A DNA stretch of 64,000 nt from Ga0077527 sp038316355 (lineage in GTDB: Bacteria > Pseudomonadota > Gammaproteobacteria > Burkholderiales > SG8-41): contig JBBQAO010000013.1 of NCBI GenBank assembly GCA_038316355.1, forward strand, positions 1-64,000. Direction: 5' to 3'. How positions within the stretch are numbered: the stretch's first letter is position 1; every line of letters begins with the position of its first letter. Made by a program: the position numbers and the translations under genes. The notes under the pieces are model-generated. The model had not been told where the DNA came from. It saw nothing but the letters and a program-made list of their open reading frames with translations, and searched no databases. Below are positions 57,413 to 64,000 of this stretch, piece by piece.

Positions 57413-57574
57413 ATGAGCGAGCAAAAACCCACCACCACCCCGGTTCCTGACGGCAATACGGCTTTTTACACAACGCGTCAGATGGCACCCAGCGAAAAGG
57501 GGTTTGTCGGTTTCGAAACCGTCTGGAAACCGTTACAGAAGGAAGTCGAATACAAGACGCCGAAAAAACCGTAG
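57413..57574 (+). CDS. Small protein between the apr operon and sat (53 aa)
   Basis: ATG 57413 is preceded by AAAAGG at a suitable distance. The product starts MSEQKPTTTPVPDGNTAFYT and continues TRQMAPSEKGFVGFETVWKP, ending TPKKP. It is Pro/Lys/Thr-rich and without cysteines or a membrane segment. It lies 83 bp after the FKBP gene and 44 bp before a strong terminator, so it could be the last gene of the apr transcript. I recognise no family; real coding status is likely but not certain. Confidence 0.55.
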   Translation: MSEQKPTTTPVPDGNTAFYTTRQMAPSEKGFVGFETVWKPLQKEVEYKTPKKP

Positions 57575-57618
57575 GCGTCACACTGTAGCGTGGGCGGCGC
57601 CGGTCGCGCGGTTTCGTT

Positions 57619-57660
57619 GCCCATGAAAAGACCGCCTTTACAGGCGGTCTTTTCATGGGC
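57619..57660. terminator. Strong bidirectional terminator between the apr operon and sat
   Basis: A perfect 19 bp stem, left arm GCCCATGAAAAGACCGCCT and right arm AGGCGGTCTTTTCATGGGC, closes on the loop TTAC. A-rich and T-rich segments inside both arms would provide a U-tract in either direction. It lies between convergent transcripts. Confidence 0.85.
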
Positions 57661-57733
57661 GCATCGTTCGAGACAGTGGAACCGTCAGCACACCGAAGGG
57701 CGTTGAGCCTGATCCTGGCCCTGTCCCGGCCGT

Positions 57734-58906
57734 TTATCCGAGCGTCGCGTAATAGGCGCGCAACACTTCCAGTACTTCCGGGCGGCTGAACTCCGTCGGC
57801 ACGGGATGTTCTTCCGACAGCCACTTGCGCAACTGCGTGCCGGACACCTGCAACTGGTCTTTCTCGTCGTGGGGGCAGGTGCGGCCCGAGGCCATGCCAC
57901 CACAGCGATAGCACCAGAACGTCAGCCCCAGTTTGATCGGCTGCGTTTCGAGCGCGCCAGGCGGAATCTGGTCAAAGATCGCATGCGCATCAAACGGGCC
58001 GTAATAGCTGCCGACGCCGGCATGATCGCGTCCCACGATGAGGTGCGAGCAGCCGTAGTTCTGGCGGAACACGGCATGCAGCAGGGCTTCGCGCGGGCCG
58101 GCGTAGCGCATGTCCAGCGGATAGCCGGACTGGACCACGGTTTTCTGCACGAAATATTTTTCGATCAGTGCAGCGATGGCTTTGGTGCGCACATCAGCCG
58201 GGATGTCCCCCGGCTTCAGGTTGCCCAGCAGGGAATGCACCAGCACGCCGTCGCAGACTTCAATGGCAACCTTGGCCAGATACTCGTGCGAGCGGTGCAT
58301 CGGGTTGCGCGTCTGGAACGCTGCAACCGTGGTCCAGCCATTGGTGTCGAACACGGCGCGGGTTTGGGCGGGTGTCATGTACATCGCGCCGTATTTTTCC
58401 GGGAAGCCGCCCTGCGACAGCACTTTGACCGGGCCTGCAAGGTTTACGTCTGCCTGGTCCATCACCATGCGGACGCCCGGGTGTGCGATATCCGCGGTTT
58501 TGAACACGGATATGCACTCGTGGGCTTTGTCGATGACATATTTTTCGGTAATGGTCATCGTGGCCAGTATTTCGCCCGTCTCGACGTCAGCCAGCGCGAC
58601 ATCGCTGTTCAGCTTGAGGGCGTCAGCGACCGGCTGCGCGGTGGAAAGCGTGATCGGAATCGGCCAGAAGACCCCGGACGCGAGCGTGTAATGGTCGCAG
58701 ACACTTTGCCAGTCGGCCTGTGTCATGAAACCGTCCAGCGGGGTGAAGCCGCCGATGCCCAGCATCAGCAGATCGCCTTTTTCCCTGGAACTGACGGTGA
58801 TCTGCGGCAGGCCGCGGGCGCGTGTCCGCTCAGCCTCAAGTGCTGGGCCGGACAGGAGCAACGGTTTGAGTGGACCCCCGCCGTGGGGCTTTACCAGCTT
58901 CGACAC
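57734..58906 (-). CDS. sat: Sulfate adenylyltransferase, dissimilatory type
   Basis: In sulfur oxidation it converts APS plus pyrophosphate to ATP and sulfate, conserving energy. The 390-residue homo-oligomeric enzyme shows the PUA-like N-terminal domain (ITVSSREKGDLLMLGIGGFT), the nucleotide motif QTRNPMHRSHE at 198-208, VGRDHAGVG, and the zinc-type Cys cluster CYRCGGMASGRTCPHDEKDQ. No APS-kinase domain is fused. It faces aprMBA across the terminator. The upstream 263 bp (58907-59169), shared with the divergent efflux operon, is AT-rich and holds no gene that I can see. Confidence 0.96.
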   Translation of the reverse strand: MSKLVKPHGGGPLKPLLLSGPALEAERTRARGLPQITVSSREKGDLLMLGIGGFTPLDGFMTQADWQSVCDHYTLASGVFWPIPITLSTAQPVADALKLNSDVALADVETGEILATMTITEKYVIDKAHECISVFKTADIAHPGVRMVMDQADVNLAGPVKVLSQGGFPEKYGAMYMTPAQTRAVFDTNGWTTVAAFQTRNPMHRSHEYLAKVAIEVCDGVLVHSLLGNLKPGDIPADVRTKAIAALIEKYFVQKTVVQSGYPLDMRYAGPREALLHAVFRQNYGCSHLIVGRDHAGVGSYYGPFDAHAIFDQIPPGALETQPIKLGLTFWCYRCGGMASGRTCPHDEKDQLQVSGTQLRKWLSEEHPVPTEFSRPEVLEVLRAYYATLG

Positions 58907-59169
58907 AGGGTTTTTACCCGTTATTTATTGGAATGTGAACCTAAACGAGGCTAACATGCTGCCCCATATCGATTTATCCATTTATTTTATGTAGGGATAA
59001 GGTGCACAGTCTGCCGCGCCTTATATTTTCATATTATGAAAGATTTTCTGGCGTTTTGGTCGCGCTTTGGTCACGCATGCGCTGCTCCATTACTGCCAAT
59101 TATTCAGCACATTAGTGCTACCATGCTCCGCGATATTCGTTTATTCAACCACCAAAAAAACGCCGCTGC

Positions 59170-60621
59170 ATGCATCGATACGGCTCATCATTGATCTCAG
59201 CGCTCACCGGGGCGCTTTTTTTATTTCCGGCGGCAACACCAGCATTCGCGCAATCCACATGGAGTGATCCTTGGGGAGCTGGAGCCGGTGTTTCTCCGGC
59301 TCCGCACCAGCGTTGGGAATCATCGTCACCACTGCCTGCGGTAAGCGTACCTGCGGCTGCCGGTGAACTGGCCCGCAGCCAGCCATTGTCGCTGCCGGAG
59401 TTGACCGAGTTTGCCTTGCGGAACAATCCGCGAACACGCCAGTCGTGGCTGGCGGCGCGCGCGGCCGCCGCAGGTGTCGGCATCGAAAAAGCCGATCAGC
59501 TGCCGCAGATCAGTGCCGCCTATTCCGTCAATCGTACTCAGCCGGTTTCAGCGACCACGGGGACCATTTCGCCGTGGCAGACGCGTTTTGGTCCGTCCGT
59601 GAGCCTGAGTTATGTGTTGTTTGATTTCGGTGTTCGTGGTTACCAGATTGAATCCAGCGAATATCGCCTGCTGGCCGCGAACCTCGTGCATAACCGGGTG
59701 TTGCAGGATGTGATTTTTCTGGTGGAAGAGGCTTATTACCGCCTGCTTGGCAATGATGCGCTGGTGCGGGTCAACAGCCAGTCCTTGAACAATGCAAAAA
59801 CCGCACTGGATGCTGCACAGCGGCGCCGGGAGTCGGGGCTGGCGACGGTCGCTGACGTTTACCGTGCGGAAACCCAGGTGGCGCAATCGCAGCTCAATTT
59901 GACCCGCAGCATGGGCGAACTGGAGAAGTCCCGCGGACAACTGGCTTCGGTGGTTGGTCTGCCGGTGAATGTCGCGATCAGCATTCGGCCGCTGGAGCAG
60001 CCGCCGCAGATTGGCGAGACGGCGACCGGGATCGGCGAATTGCTGGAAAAAGCCAAATCGTCGCGGCCGGATCTGGTGGCTGCCGAGGCGCAGGTGCTTG
60101 CGGCACAGGCCAATGCCAAGTCAGTCGCACGCGCCGGTTTGCCGACGATCGAGGTTAATGGCGGTGGCGGACATACGCTGTTCAACGACAATCGTCCCTC
60201 GGTCAGCAACTACAGCATCGGACTGGCCGTGCGCATCCCCTTGTTTACCGGGTTCCGCGACACCTACAGCGCCAGGCAGGCACAGGTGCAGGCCGAGGCG
60301 GCTGCAGCGAGCCGGGATGTGCTGTTCCGGCAGGCGGAAGTCGAGGTGTGGCGGGGTTATTACGATCTGAATACGGCCACCAGCAGCATCTCCAGCACGC
60401 AGGCACAGGTGCGGTCATCGAGGCAGACGTCACAGGCGACGCTGGCGCGATACCAAAGTGGATTCGGCAGCATTCTCGACCTGATTACCGCGCAGCAGGA
60501 CGAATCGAACGCGCGGGTTCAGCAGATACAGTCTTACCTGGACTGGTTCACGACGCTGGCTCGGCTGCAGGTTGCCGTTGGCACCAGCGACTTACTCAAG
60601 GCAGCGGGCGGAGCAAAATGA
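59170..60621 (+). CDS. TolC-family outer membrane efflux protein
   Basis: This is the outer-membrane duct of the RND pump encoded downstream. The signal peptide (SSLISALTGALFLFPAATPA, cut near FAQ) precedes two OEP repeats of about 200 residues with long coiled helices (EFALRNNPRTRQSWLAARAA, and ELLEKAKSSRPDLVAAEAQV), and a C-terminal QAEVEVWRGYYDLNTATSSI. The 483-residue length is typical. Its stop overlaps the adaptor start (ATGA at 60618-60621). Confidence 0.93.
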   Translation: MHRYGSSLISALTGALFLFPAATPAFAQSTWSDPWGAGAGVSPAPHQRWESSSPLPAVSVPAAAGELARSQPLSLPELTEFALRNNPRTRQSWLAARAAAAGVGIEKADQLPQISAAYSVNRTQPVSATTGTISPWQTRFGPSVSLSYVLFDFGVRGYQIESSEYRLLAANLVHNRVLQDVIFLVEEAYYRLLGNDALVRVNSQSLNNAKTALDAAQRRRESGLATVADVYRAETQVAQSQLNLTRSMGELEKSRGQLASVVGLPVNVAISIRPLEQPPQIGETATGIGELLEKAKSSRPDLVAAEAQVLAAQANAKSVARAGLPTIEVNGGGGHTLFNDNRPSVSNYSIGLAVRIPLFTGFRDTYSARQAQVQAEAAAASRDVLFRQAEVEVWRGYYDLNTATSSISSTQAQVRSSRQTSQATLARYQSGFGSILDLITAQQDESNARVQQIQSYLDWFTTLARLQVAVGTSDLLKAAGGAK

Positions 60622-61865
60622 AACGATTGATCATGGTGCTGGTGTTTGCCGTAATTGGCGCCGCGGTTGCGGGCGGCTACTGGTATTGGCAGAAGTCAAC
60701 CGGGGCTGGTGCCAGCGGCGCTGAAAAAGGCAAAGGCAAGGGTGCCAAAGGCGGCCGCGGCGCAACGCTGACGGTTAAGGCCGTGCGTGCCGTGATCAAA
60801 CCCATGCCGGTGATGATCGAGGCGGTTGGCACCGTTGAGCCCGAGCAGAGTGTGCAGGTGCGCGCGCAGGTCAGCGGCGTGCTGCAGAATATTTTGTTCA
60901 AGGAAGGCGACAAGGTCAAGGCGGGGCAGCTCCTGTTCCAGATCGATCCGCGGACGTTCCAGTCGCAGTACAACCAGGCGATCGCCGCACTGGCGCGGGA
61001 CCGGGCGCAACTGGAGAATGCCCGGGCGCAGCAGCAGCGGCTGGAGCCGCTGCTGAAGCGCGAGTTCATCACCCAGCAGGAATACGATGTTGCGGTGACA
61101 TCCGCCAAATCGCTGGAGGCGACGGTGCAATCCGGACAGGCCTTGGTCGAGCAGGCGCGGATCCAGCGCGATTACGCGCGGATCGTGGCGCCGATCAGCG
61201 GCAGGACGGGGCAACTCGCAGTCAGGGCGGGCAACCTGGTCGCCGCTTCGGGCGGGGGCGTGCCGCTGGTGACCATCAACAGCACGGATCCGGTCCTCGT
61301 CGGCTTCAGTATTCCGGAGCGGCAGCTTGAGGACATCCGCCGCCATCAGAATGAAAAGGACATGCGCATCGAGATCCTGCCCGATCGTGCCGGCGGAGCG
61401 GTCGCCACCGGCAAACTGGTGTTTGTCGACAATACGGTGACGCCGCAGAGTGGCACGGTGCTATTGAAAACGCGGGTGGAAAACACCAAGGAGCTGATCT
61501 GGCCCGGACAATTCGTCAATGTGCGCGTAGTGTTGACGATCGAGCCCGAAGCGGTGGTGGTGCCTGAGGTCGCCGTGCAACCGGGACAGGACGGGCCTTT
61601 TGTGTATCTGATCGGCGCCGAGGACAAGGTTGAGATCCGGCCGGTCAAGGTGTCGCGCCAGCTCGGTAATGAAATTGTGATTGCTTCGGGTCTGGTCGGG
61701 GGTGAGCATGTGATTACCGAGATTCCGCAGGCTTTGCGTCCGGGTGCCACGGTCAGGATTGCCGACGCTGCGGCTGAAGGCGGCGAAAAAGGCAAGGGTA
61801 AAGGCAAGGGCAAGAAGGGCGAAGGCAAGGGTGACAAGGGCGGCAAGGCGGAAGCGGGCAAGTAG
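60618..61865 (+). CDS. RND periplasmic adaptor (MdtA-like membrane fusion protein)
   Basis: It bridges the inner-membrane pump and the TolC-type channel. Of 415 residues, the N-terminal helix (MVLVFAVIGAAVAGGYWYWQ) is followed by a Gly/Lys-rich linker, the lipoyl halves (VGTVEPEQSVQVRAQVSGVL, RIVAPISGRTGQLAVRAGNL), a helical hairpin (ALARDRAQLENARAQQQRLE), and the barrel and membrane-proximal domains (VVVPEVAVQPGQDGPFVYLI). The C-terminal 35 residues are almost only Gly, Lys and Glu (GEKGKGKGKGKKGEGKGDKG), unusual for a periplasmic protein. Confidence 0.93.
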   Translation: MKRLIMVLVFAVIGAAVAGGYWYWQKSTGAGASGAEKGKGKGAKGGRGATLTVKAVRAVIKPMPVMIEAVGTVEPEQSVQVRAQVSGVLQNILFKEGDKVKAGQLLFQIDPRTFQSQYNQAIAALARDRAQLENARAQQQRLEPLLKREFITQQEYDVAVTSAKSLEATVQSGQALVEQARIQRDYARIVAPISGRTGQLAVRAGNLVAASGGGVPLVTINSTDPVLVGFSIPERQLEDIRRHQNEKDMRIEILPDRAGGAVATGKLVFVDNTVTPQSGTVLLKTRVENTKELIWPGQFVNVRVVLTIEPEAVVVPEVAVQPGQDGPFVYLIGAEDKVEIRPVKVSRQLGNEIVIASGLVGGEHVITEIPQALRPGATVRIADAAAEGGEKGKGKGKGKKGEGKGDKGGKAEAGK

Positions 61866-61948
61866 CTTGAAAACATAAGCCGAAACGCAGTCCGGAAACG
61901 CAGCCGGGAAATACGGCCAGAGCAGGCATACAGGGCGAGAGGCAGATC

Positions 61949-64000
61949 ATGAACGTATCGCGGATTTTCATAGTCAGGCCGATAGCAACGACGGTGCTGG
62001 TGGCGGCTATCATCATATTCGGCTTGATCGCATTTCGCTCATTGCCGGTGAATGAGTTGCCCAACGTCGATTTTCCAACGATTTCGGTAACGGCGGATCT
62101 GCCCGGCGCCAACCCCAACATCATGGCGACCACGGTTGCCACGCCGCTGGAGCGCCAGTTCAGCCAGATTGCCGGCATCGACTCGATGAGTTCGGTGAGC
62201 AGTAACGGGCGCACACGGGTCACGCTGCAGTTCAACCTCAATCGCGATATTGATGCCGCTGCACAGGATGTGCAGACGGCGATTTCGCAGACCTTGCGCC
62301 GGCTGCCCGAAGGCATGGATCCGCCGACGCTGCGCAAGGTCAACCCGGCGGATTCGCCAATACTGTTTCTGGCGTTGACCGCGCGTACACTGCCGCTGCC
62401 GGCGCTGGATGAATTTGCCGATACCCATATCGCCCAGCGATTTTCGATGGTGACCGGCGTGGCACAGGTGCAGGTGTTCGGGTCCCAGCGTTATGCGGTG
62501 CGCCTGCTGCTTGATCCGGAGGCCATGTCGAAGCGGGGCCTGGGACTCGAGCGGGTGGTCAGTGCAATCCAGAACGCCAACAGCAATCTGCCGTCCGGCG
62601 TGTTGCAGGGCGCAGCACGGGATTTCACAGTCAAGTCTTCAGCCACGCTGCAACGCGCCGAGAATTTCAATAACCTGATCGTGGCGTACAAGGACGGCAT
62701 GCCGGTCCGACTTTCCGATGTCGGCAAGGCGGTAGACGGTATCGAGAATTCGAAGGTCAAGAGCTGGCTCAACGGCGAGCGCTCGATACTGCTGGCCATT
62801 TATCGTCAGCCCGGCGCCAATACGGTTGATGTCGCAAAAAAACTGCGCGCACTGTTTCCGGAAATCGAGGCGAGTGCGCCGGCCGGAGTGCGCATCCAGA
62901 TCGTCAATGACCGTTCCGAGTTCATTGAGGCGTCAATTAATGAAGTGGAATTTCACTTGGGGCTGTCGATTGTTCTGGTGGTGCTGGTGATTCTGGTGTT
63001 CCTGCGCAATGCGCGCTCGACCATGATCACAGCGCTGATATTGCCGACGTCGATCATTGCCACGTTTGGTGCGATGTACGCGCTGGGTTACAGCCTCAAC
63101 AATCTGTCACTGATGGCGATCATCCTGGCTGTGGGGTTTGTCGTCGATGATGCCATTGTGGTGCTGGAGAACATCACGCGCCATATGGAAATGGGCAAGG
63201 ATCGGATGACAGCGTCGCTGGAAGGCGCGCAGGAAATCGGCTTTACGGTGCTGTCAATGACCGTGTCACTGGCAGCGGTGTTCATTCCGATTCTGTTCAT
63301 GGAAGGCATGCTCGGGCGGTTGTTTCGCGAGTTCGCGGTCAGCGTCGGGGTGGCGGTGCTGGTGTCGGGGCTGGTCTCATTGTCGATGACGCCGATGATG
63401 TGCAGCCTGATGTTGAAAGCGCATGGCGATGAGCAGCATGGTCGGGTCTACATGACGTTGGAACGCATGTTTGACGCGATGCGCGACTGGTATGGATCGA
63501 CTCTGCGCTGGACCATACAGCGTCCCGGCCTGATGCTGGTGGGATCCGTTGTGTTCCTGGTGCTTACGGTTCTGCTGTACCAAGCTGTGCCGCAAGGTTT
63601 CATACCACGGCAGGATACCGGTGTGTTTTTCGGCAATACCCGCGCACCCGAAGGCATACCGTTCAGTGAGCTGGAAAAGCGCCAGACCCTGGTGTCGGAC
63701 ATCATCCAGAAGAATCCCAATGTTGAAGCCGTGATGTCCACGGCCGGGCAGGGGTCCGGCGGTGTGGTTGGCAGCAATATTGGCCGGATCATTGTCCGCC
63801 TCAAGTCGCGCGAGGAGCGTACCGTGGGTGCTGACAACGTGATCCAGGAGCTGCGGCGCTCATTTGCTGGCGGCGCGCAAGGCTTGCGCGTGTTCATGAA
63901 CAACCCGCCGGCCATCCGGATCGGTGGCCTCATCAGCACCAGCGACTACCAATTGGTGCTTCAGGGGTCGAACCAGAAGCAACTGTATGAAGCAAGTCAG
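61949..64000 (+). CDS. RND multidrug efflux permease (MdtB/MuxB-like), 3' truncated by the window
   Basis: ATG 61949 starts MNVSRIFIVRPIATTVLVAA, and the frame stays open to the window end: 684 residues of an expected 1,030 or so. The HAE-1 family features are N-terminal helix TM1, porter segments (ELPNVDFPTISVTADLPGAN, QTAISQTLRRLPEGMDPPTL), TM2-TM6 with the proton-relay Asp pair in AVGFVVDDAIVVLENITRHM, and EGMLGRLFREFAVSV. It uses the proton gradient to export drugs or metabolites. It lies 83 bp after the adaptor gene in one operon. Confidence 0.94.
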   Translation, partial: MNVSRIFIVRPIATTVLVAAIIIFGLIAFRSLPVNELPNVDFPTISVTADLPGANPNIMATTVATPLERQFSQIAGIDSMSSVSSNGRTRVTLQFNLNRDIDAAAQDVQTAISQTLRRLPEGMDPPTLRKVNPADSPILFLALTARTLPLPALDEFADTHIAQRFSMVTGVAQVQVFGSQRYAVRLLLDPEAMSKRGLGLERVVSAIQNANSNLPSGVLQGAARDFTVKSSATLQRAENFNNLIVAYKDGMPVRLSDVGKAVDGIENSKVKSWLNGERSILLAIYRQPGANTVDVAKKLRALFPEIEASAPAGVRIQIVNDRSEFIEASINEVEFHLGLSIVLVVLVILVFLRNARSTMITALILPTSIIATFGAMYALGYSLNNLSLMAIILAVGFVVDDAIVVLENITRHMEMGKDRMTASLEGAQEIGFTVLSMTVSLAAVFIPILFMEGMLGRLFREFAVSVGVAVLVSGLVSLSMTPMMCSLMLKAHGDEQHGRVYMTLERMFDAMRDWYGSTLRWTIQRPGLMLVGSVVFLVLTVLLYQAVPQGFIPRQDTGVFFGNTRAPEGIPFSELEKRQTLVSDIIQKNPNVEAVMSTAGQGSGGVVGSNIGRIIVRLKSREERTVGADNVIQELRRSFAGGAQGLRVFMNNPPAIRIGGLISTSDYQLVLQGSNQKQLYEASQ

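Overview
The window looks like a chromosome segment of a GC-rich betaproteobacterium living as a chemolithotrophic sulfur oxidiser. The evidence is a dissimilatory aprMBA operon facing a sat gene, a phaC/phaB/phaR polyhydroxybutyrate cluster, two Bug-type tricarboxylate-transporter binding proteins (a family greatly expanded in betaproteobacteria), and a typical beta/gammaproteobacterial core (bamD, rluD, lolCD, recJ, comEC, scpAB, prfB, lysS). I cannot name the genus from sequence alone.

Layout. 1-5,410 is accessory DNA. It holds two non-contiguous remnants of integron integrase genes, a 105 bp element with terminal inverted repeats, a stray piece of the downstream helicase gene, an IS3-type orfA stump and a HicB remnant. 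Inside it lies a compact six-gene leftward operon (fasciclin protein, folE, a stand-alone BLUF blue-light sensor and three tiny membrane proteins), divergent from a MerR-type regulator across a perfect 12 bp inverted repeat. This is the most interesting locus: a probable blue-light switch. 5,459-8,160 carries a DinG/YoaA-type helicase whose 3' end is duplicated in tandem, followed by palindromic repeats.

8,160-22,160 runs mostly leftward: TAXI binding protein, DUF1232 protein, rimO, a 13 bp tandem array, phaR, phaB, phaC, a ZIP transporter, pgeF-rluD (divergent from bamD), and copA-copZ-csoR with a palindromic operator. 22,275-34,800 holds aacS-lysS-prfB (with the programmed frameshift), a hydroxyacid dehydrogenase/gamma-glutamyltransferase-like/Bug cluster, a spermidine-synthase-like gene, and recJ, which carries a repeat-derived in-frame insertion. 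34,900-46,600 contains lolC-lolD, an AlkA-like glycosylase, a cation/proton antiporter, comEC, a duplicated repeat region with a BrnT/BrnA module, a LysE exporter and scpA-scpB.

46,600-52,400 has two coupled TauD/TfdA-like genes with altered metal sites next to a Bug protein, and a NorD/CbbO-NorQ/CbbQ-like pair without nor or cbb genes. 53,100-58,900 is the sulfite-oxidation block: aprM-aprB-aprA, an unknown 135-residue protein, a SlyD-like FKBP and a 53-residue protein, then a strong bidirectional terminator and the convergent sat gene. The window ends in a tripartite RND efflux operon (TolC-like, adaptor, truncated permease).

Functional links: AprBA with AprM turns sulfite plus AMP into APS, and Sat releases ATP and sulfate. 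PhaC/B make PHB, PhaR represses, and AacS could reactivate acetoacetate from PHB turnover. CsoR controls CopA/CopZ. Several kinds of dispersed repeats, including a recurrent AT-rich intergenic motif, run through the whole window.
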